DNA from: Trematomus loennbergii
Taxonomy: Eukaryota; Chordata; Actinopteri; Perciformes; Nototheniidae
Length of the DNA: 64,000 bases
Assembly (NCBI GenBank): GCA_012861695.1
Contig: JAAOOA010001163.1
Span: 1-64,000 of the forward strand
Direction of reading: 5' to 3'
In this document: positions 34,156 to 40,477 of the stretch, piece after piece
Layout of the letters: every line of letters begins with the position of its first letter
Numbering within the stretch: the stretch's first letter is position 1
Position numbers and translations under genes: made by a program
Notes under the pieces: generated by a model
The model's database searches: none
Told to the model about the DNA's origin: nothing
The model's input: only the letters and a program-made list of their open reading frames with translations

Positions 34156-36208
34156 ACGTGGTGTGTGTGTGTGTGAATAATCACAGGTGTGTGTGAGCAT
34201 AGTGCCGAGTTAGCAGACCTCAGACTGCACTGATGTTTTCCAGAATGATTTACTTTGGCAAAAAACATGCACACTACAATCAAAGACATCCTGAAGAGGT
34301 GTGCACTTTGGAAATATAAACCATTTTAGTGAAATACTGATAGATATTTAACCAAGTACTGTTGGTTACAAGCAAGAAGACAACAACTAACCAGAGACTG
34401 GCGTGAGGCTGAGCCTCACTAAAAGGGCAGTGGATGGAGATTATTATTACTAATTAAAATAGAGGTTTTTAATGGGAAACATGAAGTACCAAGCAACTAA
34501 AAGTGAGAGAACATTTTTTGTTATTATTTTTCATTTGTATTTCTTCTTTTTTGTAATTTTATTATTTTTGGTTATTATTATTATGATATTTTTATATTAA
34601 TATTATTATTATATTATTATTATTATTTGTATTTATACATTTTAAGATGAATATTATTATTCAATTTTATTTTATAATTTTTTATTATTTATTATTATTT
34701 GTATTTATACATTTTAAGATGAATATTATTATTAATTTTATTTTATAATTTTTTATTATTTATTATTATTTGTATTTATACATTTTAAGATGAATATTAT
34801 TATTCAATTTTATTTTATAATTTTTTCTTCTTCTAAATACTATTATTATTTATAATTTTTATTAATAATAATGTACAAAATGTGTGAGCATGGTGGCTGA
34901 ATTTCATCTTGTTTATTTATTTATTTGATGTGTTTTTATTTTATATCGCTAGGGAACATGTGCAATACTTTTTGTTGAAAATACAAAAAAAACATCATAA
35001 AAAAAGTAAAAAAGTTTGAAAACTCTGTAAACCAGATGTTTGGCGATGAAGACCCTGTTTCCCATCGCTAAAACTAACCCCTAATTACAGAGAGAAATGT
35101 TTTTCAATCAACAAAATAACCTGATTATTATGTGTGTCTCTGTATCGTGGCTTTTACTCCTCGATGGGGCGTGTCCACTCCACAGTTATTAGATTTACTG
35201 TAAATCTAATCACCGTGTGTTAGCTGCTGATGCACACGCCTTTTTATGTGCACACTGCCACCGTGTTCCCCCGTCTCATGATCGTTTCCCCTTTTAAAAT
35301 AAACCTTAAAGTCATTCTCATCTCACCCCCTCCTCCTCTCCTCCCAAAGGTCACCTCTTGCCCCGAGGCTCTGCAGAAGTCGTTACACCGAGCTGATCCA
35401 GAACCAGTCATACATCACCTTGCAATTAGCAGCCTGCCCGTGATCACACACCATGATCACACACACACACGTGCACACACACACACAGGGAGGGAACTCT
35501 GAATCCACCGCTGTCTACTGTCTATCCTTTTGACTTTGAATTCAATGTTTTAACTCGTGTGCAAAGCCTTGTTTACATGCTGCTGTACCAAAACCCAAAT
35601 CTAGATCAATAAAGTGCATCTAATTAAAAAAAAAACCTCTTTTGTGGTCAAGCAGCTCATATTTACATGGATATATCTTCCCTGAAGGCATACATACATA
35701 CATCTGTGGTTTCATGCTCGGTTTTGATCCCTTTTACACACATTCAAACATGCATTCAAACACTTTCCTGTGTTCAAGCAGCCTATATTTACATTAAATA
35801 CATTCACTGGAGTCATAAAAACACATGAATCTGTGTTTCATGCTCGGTTTTATCCCTTTTTCACACATTCAAACATGCATCAGCTCCACCCAGATGCACT
35901 GCAGGATGAAAAGCATAATTATTCCCAACTTTCCACTCCTCAGCAGAGCCTTTGTGTCTGTGTGCAGCCTCATGGCATCAAAGCAAACCCCCCCGCCAGC
36001 GTGTAAAGAAAACCCCTCAGTGTGACGTTAAATAAAATGCAATATCGCCCACGTTCAGGTTAAAAACACAAACGAAGGAACAGCAAAGGGTTGCACACTC
36101 AACGTAAGAGTCTGAGGGAACTTTTTTTAAAGAAGTTTTATGAATGAAGTTGTACTCACAGCTGAGCAGCAGAGCGCCGAGCAGCAGGGTCATCCTCCAC
36201 ATGGCCAT
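9722..36208 (-). CDS. CD34 sialomucin, whole split gene (8 coding exons)
   Basis: This is a type I membrane sialomucin, known in vertebrates as an adhesion/anti-adhesion molecule of haematopoietic progenitors and vascular endothelium. Coding exons, 5' to 3': 36160-36208, 18615-18677, 17532-17776, 14648-14726, 12175-12285, 11540-11592, 10764-10910, 9722-9916, all with GT donors and AG acceptors. Their sum is 942 nt (313 residues plus stop). Order: signal peptide, Thr/Ser/Pro stalk with one N-glycosylation sequon (NTT), cysteine-containing domain, membrane segment, then a tail with RRTSGKGVRL (like human RRSWSPTGERL) and NGHS...ADTEL (human CD34 also has NGHS and ends DTEL). Podocalyxin and endoglycan end DTHL. 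The mucin part is shorter than in mammals. Exons 4 and 5 do not join in one open frame as written (see findings), so assembly errors, a missed exon or gene decay remain possible. Orthology is from remembered family features, not a search. Confidence 0.85.
9917..10763 (-). other. cd34 intron 7
   Basis: The intron has canonical ends: donor GTGAGACATC at 10763 and acceptor TCTGCAG before 9916. Two fragments of the F57 element lie inside (about 10440-10560 and 10700-10760). The second begins within the donor site itself. No other gene is seen. Confidence 0.75.
10440..10760 (-). mobile_element. F57 element fragments in cd34 intron 7
   Basis: GTGCTGGAGCGCTAGCCAAT (from 10463) and GTGTTGGAGCGCTAGCCAAT (from 10711) are two copies of the same internal landmark, inverse of TATTGGCTAGCGCTCCAACA in the copy at 62497-62875. 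Between them are AGCTTTAATGTTCATAAAGC and TTTCTCATACTGCCTG, also family landmarks. No terminal TTAA pair is visible. Confidence 0.6.
10764..10910 (-). CDS. cd34 exon 7, membrane segment
   Basis: A phase-0 exon of 49 codons with acceptor TTTTCTGCAG. It begins LGVTKTETPSSSGSS, a juxtamembrane stretch, followed by a hydrophobic segment of about 21 residues (VFVGILVSG to ITVGYL). The basic stop-transfer run KCPRRTSGKGVRL follows, resembling the human NRRSWSPTGERL. The open frame and hydrophobic/basic pattern make this one of the firmest exons. Confidence 0.92.
10985..11345 (+). mobile_element. Dispersed CCGTTGCTAAGGAG element, copy 3, in cd34 intron 6
   Basis: It opens with ATTACACGGCTTTGTTGAAT and includes CTGATTGGTCAATTTGGACA, then an internal tandem array (11066-11215), then GTGCAGTCATATCAATCCGC, as in copies at 7612 and 9339. 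The two other copies have only two units where this one has about eight. Confidence 0.65.
11066..11215 (+). repeat. 20-bp tandem repeat, about 8 copies
   Basis: Repeats of AGCAGACTGTTGCTAAGGAG with small changes, inside the dispersed element. The unit corresponds to the motif present twice in sister copies, so it is a local expansion. Confidence 0.9.
11540..11592 (-). CDS. cd34 exon 6
   Basis: Acceptor CCTCCCTGCAG and donor AAGGTGAG bound 53 nt. The exon enters in phase 1 (completing an Ala codon) and exits in phase 0. It encodes ADPATLADALNSEHLKEK, continuing into LGV of exon 7. The string HLKEK-LGV parallels mammalian DLKKLGI just before the membrane segment. Confidence 0.88.
11654..12135 (+). 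mobile_element. Non-autonomous hAT element in cd34 intron 5
   Basis: Terminal inverted repeats CAGGGGTGTCCAAACT and AGTTTGGACACCCCTG are flanked by 8-bp target copies ATGTAAAC (11646-11653) and ATGTAAAG (12136-12143). TIR sequence and 8-bp duplication are typical of hAT elements. At 482 bp there is no transposase. GGCCC motifs near both ends fit hAT subterminal repeats. Confidence 0.9.
12175..12285 (-). CDS. cd34 exon 5, cysteine-containing domain (frame problem)
   Basis: Acceptor TTTTTCCTGCAG and donor GACGGTGAG bound 111 nt. From the acceptor in phase 0 it reads EKTKRIIEENPQAG, which resembles the mammalian segment after the Cys of the CD34 domain. The downstream frame, which must join exon 6, reads WCSKDNCNLKIFQEGN and on to VSSDD. 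The two are one base apart around 12247-12252 (CAGGCTGG), so one base appears to be missing here. Phase 0 alone stops at TAG before the exon end. This could be a sequencing indel or a real lesion. Confidence 0.75.
12286..13323 (-). other. cd34 intron 4, part without arrays; no gene seen
   Basis: AT-rich, with a short (AT)n run near 12578-12592. A plus-strand frame of 91 codons (13053-13328) has no recognisable features. Confidence 0.5.
13324..14279 (+). repeat. 57-bp minisatellite array B in cd34 intron 4, about 17 copies
   Basis: Same unit and orientation as array A. Variants include TATTTAG, TATATAG and TATTAG for the usual TATGTAG. It starts abruptly and ends at 14279 where F57 sequence (TTTGCAGACCATTTACATGC) takes over, so the array is joined to an F57 copy. 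Confidence 0.95.
14280..14362 (-). mobile_element. F57 element terminus adjoining array B
   Basis: TTTGCAGACCATTTACATGC then ACTAAAACATATAACACAC is the inverse of the left part of F57 seen at 57130-57175 and 62545-62570. TTAA at 14363-14366 marks the probable end. Confidence 0.7.
14648..14726 (-). CDS. cd34 exon 4, start of the cysteine domain (frame problem)
   Basis: Acceptor TGTCCCACAG and donor TGTGTGAGT bound 79 nt. The plausible frame reads RVWRCVGKEEVSENNAVKVS and then LSTTDC; CVGKEEV parallels mammalian CSGIREV. That frame needs entry in phase 2, but exon 3 ends in phase 0. Read in phase 0, exon 4 stops at TGA in its thirteenth codon. Removing one G of CCGGG at the exon start would give an open exon, but a missed small exon in intron 3 would also explain it. 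Confidence 0.7.
14727..15844 (-). other. cd34 intron 3, first part; no gene seen
   Basis: AT-rich intronic sequence. About 15520-15830 is an old repeat that matches the inverse of about 21680-21980 (shared strings include GTGGTGCAGGAAACACAT and GCAGAATAGTTT). No additional exon was found, though one of length 3n+2 would resolve the exon 3/4 phase problem. Confidence 0.5.
15853..17419 (-). mobile_element. hAT-type element H37, copy 1, expanded
   Basis: Ends CAGAGATGGCAAAAGTAC and GTACTCCACTACTTCCC...CACCTCTG are flanked by perfect 8-bp target copies AGCATTAG at 15845-15852 and 17420-17427. The interior shares landmarks with copies at 51726-52953 and 63646-64000 (GTTTCCATGCTGAACAACGG, AGAAGACCAGGAAATGATGG, GGCGTGATCA or its inverse). 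Two thirds is a 37-bp array. There is no transposase frame, so it is non-autonomous. Confidence 0.92.
16290..17310 (-). repeat. 37-bp minisatellite, about 28 copies, inside H37
   Basis: The unit joins TAAGAAGTAGAAAGTACAGG and TATTTGTGTTCAACATG. Variants lack GTG or one base before TTCAAC. The same unit, inverted, occurs about 14 times at 51815-52335 and about once at 63735-63775. Confidence 0.95.
17532..17776 (-). CDS. cd34 exon 3, mucin-like stalk
   Basis: Acceptor TGTGTTTTAG and donor GTGGTGAGT bound 245 nt, entering in phase 1 and leaving in phase 0. It encodes 82 residues rich in Ala, Ser, Thr and Pro: VTDADDLAASPSPVSGD near the start, TSGPTAAPDVTKNTTPEEA near the end. NTT is the only N-glycosylation sequon seen. 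The composition fits an O-glycosylated stalk. Homology outside composition is weak, as expected for mucin regions. Confidence 0.85.
17880..18125 (-). mobile_element. Dispersed retroposon-like repeat in cd34 intron 2
   Basis: GAGCCTGTGACCTTAG and TTGACATATCTACACTGTAG are the inverse of strings at 36816-36860 and 42725-42770. The family is found three times in the window in both orientations. The class is uncertain; a SINE or a LINE tail is possible. Confidence 0.5.
18126..18215 (+). mobile_element. Possible hAT end fragment
   Basis: CAGTGGCGTAACACGG followed by GGGCCC motifs resembles the left end of hAT-type elements. No right end or target duplication is visible, so only a fragment can be suggested. 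Confidence 0.3.
18615..18677 (-). CDS. cd34 exon 2
   Basis: Acceptor CCCTACTTGCAG and donor GATGGTAAGT bound 63 nt, phase 1 in and phase 1 out. Joined to exon 1 it reads C-EVKCQDATTEAPVVTTVIND, the start of the mature mucin. It is short, with threonines available for O-glycosylation. Splice sites and phases agree with exons 1 and 3, which supports it despite its size. Confidence 0.82.
18880..20090. repeat. About 62-bp satellite-like array with about 500-bp higher-order period
   Basis: The subunits contain TCATAGACTTCTATACAATC and AAGAGAGAAGTAGGCTAAC with varied linkers. The marker TATAAGTTCATAAACCAAGA occurs at 18931, 19430 and 19931, so a block of about 500 bp is repeated. The two full blocks are nearly identical while subunits within a block differ. 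Confidence 0.9.
20091..20722. other. No gene seen in this part of intron 1
   Basis: Unique-looking intronic sequence between the 62-bp array and the Harbinger-type element. No exon or repeat ends are recognised. Confidence 0.45.
20973..21089 (+). pseudogene. Remnant of a MYB/SANT-like transposon protein
   Basis: The frame starts at ATG and reads MATQKKTWERWSDEEVSAFW before running into a palindrome and stop after 38 codons. The W..WSDEEV..FW pattern resembles the first helix of MYB/SANT-like DNA-binding proteins that Harbinger elements encode besides the transposase. It is truncated and is best taken as a relic of the autonomous parent. The family assignment is inferred from the motif only. 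Confidence 0.55.
21047..21093. repeat. Perfect 23-bp-arm palindrome
   Basis: The arms 21047-21069 and 21071-21093 are exact inverse copies around one central G; the left arm starts GGCTTCAGTAGAAGC. It lies inside the Harbinger-type MITE at the point where its protein frame ends. It would form a cruciform or hairpin. Confidence 0.95.
21335..22137. other. No gene seen; old inverted repeat partner
   Basis: Sequence from about 21680 to 21980 is a diverged inverse copy of about 15520-15830 in intron 3 (for example ACAGGAAACATGTGTTTCCT, and ATAAATCACAGGATAACAAG against CTTATCCTCTGATTTATAC). No exon is seen. Confidence 0.5.
22142..22522. mobile_element. TTAA-flanked MITE, complete
   Basis: TTAA at 22138-22141 and 22523-22526 bracket inverted ends AGGTGGGCTAGGTAA and TTACCTACCCCACCT. 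A nearly full second copy lies at 59298-59693. An internal palindrome TTTTAGCCGGGCCGGCTAAAA lies near 22336. No coding capacity. The TTAA target fits piggyBac-like or Kolobok-like elements. Confidence 0.88.
22527..23390. other. No gene seen in this part of intron 1
   Basis: Intronic sequence without recognisable repeats or exons. Confidence 0.4.
23391..23945 (+). repeat. 72-bp minisatellite, about 7.5 copies
   Basis: The unit contains GTGAAGTCATGTGACCGTGC, TGTAGTTCCTTTATAGCC, CAACATTAGCCGCC and TTTAGCTTAGCGGTGGTGAC. It is followed by the family flank ATTATCCTGCTGAACAAAAC. The same unit occurs inverted at 55270-56256 and singly at 6480 and 62985. Confidence 0.93.
23946..24725. other. No gene seen; possible regulatory sequence
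   Basis: About 24030-24360 has low repeat content and moderate GC. A poly(T) run lies at about 24398-24412. No exon is recognised. Confidence 0.35.
24730..24862 (+). mobile_element. Short internally deleted F57 copy
   Basis: TTAA at 24726-24729 is followed by AGGCACTATTATATTTC, then GTGCATGTAAACGGTCTGC, then directly by GAACCTGAAAATGAGCAG and ATATTTT of the other end. Only both ends survive, about 130 bp. Confidence 0.75.
24863..25435. other. No gene seen
   Basis: AT-rich intronic sequence with no recognisable feature. Confidence 0.4.
25436..25740 (+). repeat. About 21-bp minisatellite
   Basis: Units of CTCCTGCAGTGGAAACACAC with alternatives such as CTCTTACAGTGG and insertions of CTCACACACA. 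Several overlapping frames across it are artefacts. Confidence 0.9.
25741..25838. other. Short spacer; no gene seen
   Basis: AT-rich sequence leading to a TTAA terminus. Confidence 0.4.
25839..26115 (+). mobile_element. F57 copy, left two thirds
   Basis: After TTAA at 25835-25838 come GTGCATGTAAATGGTCTGC, CCTGAAACGCCTCTATTGG, GTACGTGATAGGCTGAGG and TTGACCAATCACAACCGAG in family order. The right end with the amplifiable segment is missing or displaced. Confidence 0.8.
26116..26680. other. No gene seen
   Basis: Intronic sequence without recognisable features. Confidence 0.4.
26681..27042 (-). mobile_element. tRNA-derived SINE beside an F57 fragment
   Basis: On the minus strand from 27042 the head reads GTGGCTCAGTCAGTAGGGG (box A-like) and, 35 bp on, GCCGGTTCAAGTCCCC (box B), a tRNA-like pol III promoter. 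The body runs to about 26757 with GGTGCCCTTGAGCAAGGCAC. The adjoining 26681-26756 contains CGGACCATTTACATGCAC of F57. The SINE family name is not assigned. Confidence 0.75.
27043..28129. other. No gene seen; candidate conserved non-coding sequence
   Basis: About 27330-27880 has no repeat signature, balanced composition and strings such as TTAATTAGGAGCAATTACTC and GCTGCTGTAATTGGGAAAGG that look like clustered homeodomain and other factor sites. A 44-bp stretch (27533-27578) recurs at 29852-29895. Regulatory function is only an inference. Confidence 0.35.
28130..28735. repeat. 38-bp minisatellite, about 16 copies
   Basis: The unit joins GGGAGACCAGGGGACACTAA and AGAGTGACGCACACAGCT. Variants alternate AGAGCGACG, AAAGTGACG and AAAGGTGG for ACAGCTGG. 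Each unit carries a CpG in GACGCAC. Confidence 0.95.
28736..28848. other. Repeat flank shared with 39338-39400
   Basis: GTGTTTTTATATTTGCATCG and TTTCTGAAGCTGCAGCG resemble the strings in the foldback region near 39330-39370, suggesting a common dispersed element in which the 38-bp array arose. Confidence 0.4.
28849..29043 (+). mobile_element. tRNA-derived SINE with LINE-type tail
   Basis: The head GTGTGGCGCAGTGGACTAGT (box A) is followed by ACAGGTTCAAACCCCACT (box B). The 3' part GTCGCTTTGGATAAAAGCG then TCTAACAAGTGACATG is the conserved tail shared by many fish SINEs and their partner LINEs. About 195 bp, near full length. Confidence 0.88.
29044..29696. other. No gene seen
   Basis: Intronic sequence. 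29250-29560 has low repeat content. No exon is recognised. Confidence 0.4.
29697..29850 (-). mobile_element. F57 copy, internally deleted, single unit
   Basis: GGGGACATATTCTGCTC, TATTCTGTGCCTCTACTC, then TTTGCAGACCATTTACATGC and CTATAAAACACACTACAGG: both ends of the family in inverse order with the middle missing and no array. Confidence 0.75.
29851..30470. other. No gene seen; candidate conserved non-coding sequence
   Basis: 29852-29895 duplicates 27533-27578. 29900-30300 lacks repeat signatures. Frames here are short and not protein-like. Confidence 0.35.
30471..32517 (+). mobile_element. F57 copy C, expanded, in cd34 intron 1
   Basis: The left part (AGGAGCCCCATTCCC, GTGCATGTCAATGGTCTGC, ACATAGAGACATCACCACG, TAGCCCTCCAACAAATTATA) follows the family order and leads into a 57-bp array, which ends in AGCAGCATATGTC, close to the F57 right terminus. 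No clean TTAA pair is visible. Confidence 0.75.
30621..32505 (-). repeat. 57-bp minisatellite array C, inverted, about 33 copies
   Basis: It carries the inverse of the array A unit (CACCTGAACATCAGCAGGAG, GACTCTTTAAAGTAGAGAC, ACTACATACTGATATA). The right half has many small deletions and a variant GAAGATGAGCAGG that dominates after 32040. Paired markers (TTTAAATAGAG at 31678 and 31905) show a four-unit, about 228-bp, duplication. Confidence 0.95.
32518..34103. other. No gene seen in this part of intron 1
   Basis: Mostly unremarkable. 33300-33430 shares diverged strings with 56390-56480 (dispersed family). A 63-codon plus-strand frame at 33513-33704 has no recognisable domain. Confidence 0.4.
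34104..34174. repeat. (GT)n microsatellite
   Basis: Alternating GT with a short GCACGTG interruption near 34154. Confidence 0.95.
34175..34555. other. No gene seen
   Basis: Intronic sequence, turning AT-rich at its end. Confidence 0.4.
34556..34865. repeat. AT-rich low-complexity tract with about 71-bp tandem repeat
   Basis: (TTA)n-like sequence. TTTATACATTTTAAGATGAA recurs at 34632, 34704 and 34775, giving a three-copy tandem repeat embedded in low complexity. Confidence 0.9.
34866..35647. other. No gene seen
   Basis: Intronic sequence. A short (CA)n lies at about 35460-35487. No exon is seen. Confidence 0.4.
35648..35880. repeat. Two-copy tandem duplication, about 121 bp
   Basis: TTTCATGCTCGGTTTT and CACATTCAAACATGCAT occur in both halves (about 35710-35755 and 35836-35880), each preceded by TTCAAGCAGC and ATATTTACAT. 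Confidence 0.8.
36160..36208 (-). CDS. cd34 exon 1, signal peptide
   Basis: The ATG at 36206-36208 starts MAMWRMTLLLGALLLS, followed by the donor GTGAGTAC, leaving in phase 1. The hydrophobic LLLGALLL core after an Arg is a typical signal-peptide front, and the split codon joins exon 2 to give CEVKC. Two further in-frame ATGs (codons 3 and 6) could also serve. A TATA-type promoter lies about 160 bp upstream. Confidence 0.85.
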
Positions 36209-36364
36209 CCTCTCACTGGGTCACACTGATACTGGAGAGGGTAAAGGAGTGTGTGTGAGGAGTGTGTGTGTGAGGAGTGTGTTCAGAGGTGGAGGAGGTG
36301 AGGAGTGTGTGTTTCCTGTGAGGTCTGAGTGAGGCAGGATGAAGTCTGGCTGTGTTGAGTGGCT

Positions 36365-36371
36365 CTTTATA
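36365..36371 (-). promoter_or_regulatory. Candidate cd34 TATA box
   Basis: TATAAAG on the minus strand, followed at the usual distance by a start region near 36335-36345 and about 130 nt of untranslated leader. The leader carries GT/CA-type repeats (GTGTGTGAGGAGTGTG on the plus strand at 36250-36285). The nearest alternative is initiation without TATA. Confidence 0.5.
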
Positions 36372-36463
36372 CGGCCCCTCTCTCTCTCTCTGAGTCCACA
36401 CCCCCTCTCTAACTGCCTGCCGTTAGCCCGCTTCCCCCAGAGCAACCTCCTCCCATGCGTGTG

Positions 36464-37028
<565 letters not shown>

Positions 37029-38996
37029 GTATAATGGTGCATTTCCACTACAGCGCGGAGCGCGGTTTAAGCGTGCCGTGCGCGGCCCGTTTTTTGGTTG
37101 CGTTTCCACTTGGCGTAGTAGCCTACCGGCTAGCGGGTACTTTTTCACAGTTTTTCTGGCCCCATAAAATCGAGGTTCTTAGCGGGCCAACAACCAGGTT
37201 GAGTCGGGCTGAGTATGCTAAACTAGAGAGAGAGAATCGATGGCAAGGGGGCTACAACTACAACAAGATGGACATATTTGACCGTGATTTAATTGTAATA
37301 CACGTTTCAAAATGATGCCGAAGTAACAACATACTGATACCGGTTAGTAAAAACCATGAATTAATGCTTTGACAAGTCTGCAGACAGACGGCAGGCGAAA
37401 CACCTTTTAAAATGTGTGTTTTTCTGAATGGAGATCGGCTAAGCTAACGTTGTATATGCTCCGACCGTCCACACTCACAACAACGGCCTATACAGACATA
37501 AATAAAGCAGCGACTGTATTCACCATGACACAGGCAGTCTGTGGTTTGTACTTGTTTAACTTTTGTCTAGTTTCTGAACATATATGAGGAGCTGTGAGCT
37601 CTGAGTGCTAACAGCTAACGGCTGATGTTGGTTTTGTGGTGCTCATTGAAGATGACGTCACGGCTCCGCCTACACTGCGTTACTATAGTTACTGCCCCAG
37701 CTTCTAAACTGTAATGGAAACGCAGCATAAAGTGAGCCAGTCCTAACAAGGCCTAACAAGGCCTAACTATACCGTACTAAGCCGAGTGAGCAGGGACGTG
37801 CACAGACATTTGGAGGGGCTATTGCTCTAAACTGGAAAAAGGGCCTCCCCCCCGATAAAAATATAAGACCAAAGCGATTATTACATTAACTAATTTGAAC
37901 AGTAATTCACATCATCATCTCATAACAAAATAAGCTAAGGCAACTACTTGCATTCAGTGACTTGCTTTTTAAAATGAAAACCAGGGACATTTTTTGTTTT
38001 GCGGTCCATATCTCATTAAAATATCTAATGTTAGAAACTATTAAAGAAAACATGGGGACAATTCTGTTTTAATGTAGTTTGCCCTTTGTAACTGCTGTGC
38101 AGACAAACTGATAAAATAGGGCTTCTAACTAATTACCTTAAATAAACTCACTAATGAAACCAGTTCAATACGCATTATTCTTATTCTTATCATTCTTTAT
38201 GAGCGCAGTAACGGTAAGGTATCTAATTACTTATGTATTTAGTATTCCATAACTTAATAACAGAGATGGTCAAATTAAAGTGGAGACATGGCAGAAATCC
38301 TACAATGCAGCGGGACAGTGAAGTGTTCTCCTGAGAGAGGGCGATCAAGAAAAGAGAGCGAGCGGCGCGTTGAGGGAGTTTACCATGGATGTTTAATAGG
38401 AGTTTACGGAGCAGATGGAAAGACACAGAAAGACAGAAGCACAATACCAAGTATATGTAGGTGTTTTTTTGTAAATAACCGACGGTGTCAAGAGGAAGTA
38501 AAGTCCCTGCCATGAGAAAACTCAAAATCCATTTTCCAAAATCTGACACTGGAGGTGGTCTTAACGCACCGGCACCAATACAGTAGCCTATAATACATAT
38601 TATATATATAATACGTAACATGTGTAATCACACACTTAGCGATATAGAACATAAATAATAAAAATGTAGGCCTACCTGGTTTAAAACACTTTTGTGGTCA
38701 TACTGTGGAATGAGTTCACACTGAAACCAATGAGTTCTTCATTCAAAATTTTGCGGGCAATTACATGTAAGAAGAAGGAGAAGAAGAAGAATGAAGCTGG
38801 TGTGTTTCCGACTACAATACTAATTGTGGGCTTATCGTGTTGATTCGACCACAACAGAAAGAAAATAAAACCTCTCGCTCTCTCCAGACGGGCAGGTCAG
38901 CCAAAAAGGGAAAACGGGCCGTTGCCCAGGCAACATTAGCCCGTACCTGTGCACGTCCCTGCGAGCGAGGCCCTGCAATGGAAACGCTCCATTATA
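37029..38996. mobile_element. Inverted-repeat element, host of a nested hAT insertion
   Basis: Left end ATGGTGCATTTCCACTACAG and right end CTGCAATGGAAACGCTCCAT are inverse copies, flanked by TATA-like sequence consistent with a TA target. Excluding the nested element it is about 0.8 kb. Frames inside (for example 37025-37315) have no recognisable domain. Confidence 0.7.
37791..38961. mobile_element. hAT element nested in the preceding element
   Basis: Ends CAGGGACGTGCACAG and CTGTGCACGTCCCTG are flanked by 8-bp copies CGAGTGAG (37783-37790) and CGAGCGAG (38962-38969). At 1171 bp, with only short frames, it is non-autonomous. Its insertion postdates the host element. Confidence 0.88.
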
Positions 38997-39059
38997 TAAA
39001 TAAACAGTAAACATACGGTGGTCTGCAAGTGTGAATGTGCTACAACGGCCTGAAGCTTT

Positions 39060-39375
39060 TCCATTTGGAGAAACACTTTGCAGCTTCAGAAACAATGAAG
39101 ATATAAACACCCATATGTGCCAAAACACATTAAGATGAAGGAACATCTTCACTAACTCGAGGAAACATGCGCAGCGTTTACTAAAAGTGCAATTGCAGTA
39201 ATTATTCAGATATTTGTTGGCACTTGTCGACCATGTTTCCTCAAGTAGGTCCATATTTCCTAAAAGCTGCGCATGTGTTGTCACGTTGGTGAAGATGTTT
39301 CCTTATTTTTCCGGTGTTTTGATACAATTGTGTTTTTATATTAACATAATTTCTGAAGATGTAGCGCGTTGGCAC
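39060..39375. mobile_element. Foldback-like inverted repeat
   Basis: GGAACATCTTCACTAAC with GAAACATGCGCAGCG on the left pairs with AGCTGCGCATGTGTTG and GTTGGTGAAGATGTTTCC on the right, around a loop of about 60 bp. The outer parts also pair (CAGCTTCAGAAACAATG with TAATTTCTGAAGATG). No target duplication was identified. Confidence 0.6.
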
Positions 39376-39744
39376 CTGTAGACAATTCGTAGGCACTGAC
39401 ATCTCTGCAGCTTATTTGATTTGAAACAATATTCAGATGCACATTTAACATTGACTTAATCTTACACCTTATGCATATTGAAAAAAGGGTAGTGGGCCAT
39501 TGTGATTTCGATAAAATGTCAATAAAATGTCAGCACTATGGTGAGAAAAAAAATCAATTGAACACACATTTGTAATAACTACAACACAGAAGTCTTCATC
39601 TCACCAGGATGTGTTTAAAGGGATTAGAGTTAAGTGAGAGTGTTATTATTCTCTCGCTAAGATGCACCTGGTAAACAGGAAGCCCCCCCCCCCCACTTTC
39701 TACATGTTGTGTACATAGCTGAGAGCCTGGAAAAGCACATGGCG

Positions 39745-39748
<4 letters not shown>
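39376..39748. other. No gene seen
   Basis: Intergenic sequence with a poly(C) run near 39686-39695. Confidence 0.4.

Positions 39749-39821
<73 letters not shown>
39749..39821. repeat. (CA)n microsatellite
   Basis: Uninterrupted alternating CA, about 73 bp. Confidence 0.97.
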
Positions 39822-39825
<4 letters not shown>

Positions 39826-39952
39826 GCGCTGAGTTTAGTGCGTCCCAGGACAGATGACTAACAATGAGTCATACACTCAAACCGCACAACTGCACATGTA
39901 CTAACTACACTGTATACACATTTTGAAAAAATGCTGTACACTAACATCATAG

Positions 39953-39998
39953 ACACACACACACACACACACGCACACGCACACGCACACGCACACGC

Positions 39999-40045
<47 letters not shown>
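39953..40045. repeat. Compound (CA)n / (CACACG)n microsatellite
   Basis: CA repeats with a central ACACGC hexanucleotide phase (about 39969-40008) and CA on both sides. Confidence 0.95.
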
Positions 40046-40046
<1 letters not shown>

Positions 40047-40477
40047 TTTGTAATTGCTAAGCATCAGCAGAAAGGGAGAGTTGTTTGAGCAGTGTGATGT
40101 AGGCAGGGTTGGGAAGTAATGGATTACAACAGGATTATGTACTCAAGAAAAAGTAACTGTAATCCTTGCTGTAGGAGTGTGTGGCAGCTGTGTGTATAGG
40201 AGTGTGTGTTGGAGTGTGTCGGAGCAGTGTGTGTAGGAGTGTGTATAGGAGTGTGTATAGGAGTGTGTTGCAGCAGTGGGTTATAGGAGTGCGTAGGAGT
40301 GTGCATAGGAGTGTGTTAGAGGGTGTTCACCATGTTCACAGAGGATCCAGCACACATCTGGAAGCGCTGAAATCCCACAGTGGGCTTTCTGAGGACAGCC
40401 TGGAGACACTGTTAAAACTCTGCAGGCAGATGGTCCTCCTGATCACCCTGCGTTTAAGACCAGAGATAAGAGGACAT
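40046..40477. repeat. GGAGTGTGT-type degenerate tandem repeat and spacer
   Basis: From about 40165 to 40322 units like AGGAGTGTGTATAGGAGTGT repeat irregularly. 40323-40477 is a spacer leading to AGGACATATTCTG, an F57-like end. No gene seen. Confidence 0.7.

Larger units (their letters stand above)
18678..36159 (-). other. cd34 intron 1, 17.5 kb
   Basis: The donor at 36159 is GTGAGTACAA and the acceptor is before 18677. The intron holds arrays of 62, 72, 38, 21 and 57 bp, a Harbinger-type MITE, a TTAA MITE, two tRNA-derived SINEs and F57 copies, listed separately. The parts with least repeat content, and so possible regulatory sequence, are about 23950-24330, 27180-27880, 29250-29560 and 29900-30300. 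No second gene is seen. Confidence 0.7.

Noticed and set aside
9722..36208. Podocalyxin or endoglycan instead of cd34
   Set aside because: Those family members end DTHL. This tail ends ADTEL with an upstream NGHS, as in CD34, and the predicted protein is short.
38288..38515. 75-codon frame inside the nested hAT element
   Set aside because: Too short for a transposase, no zinc finger or hAT dimerisation motif, and not continued in other frames.
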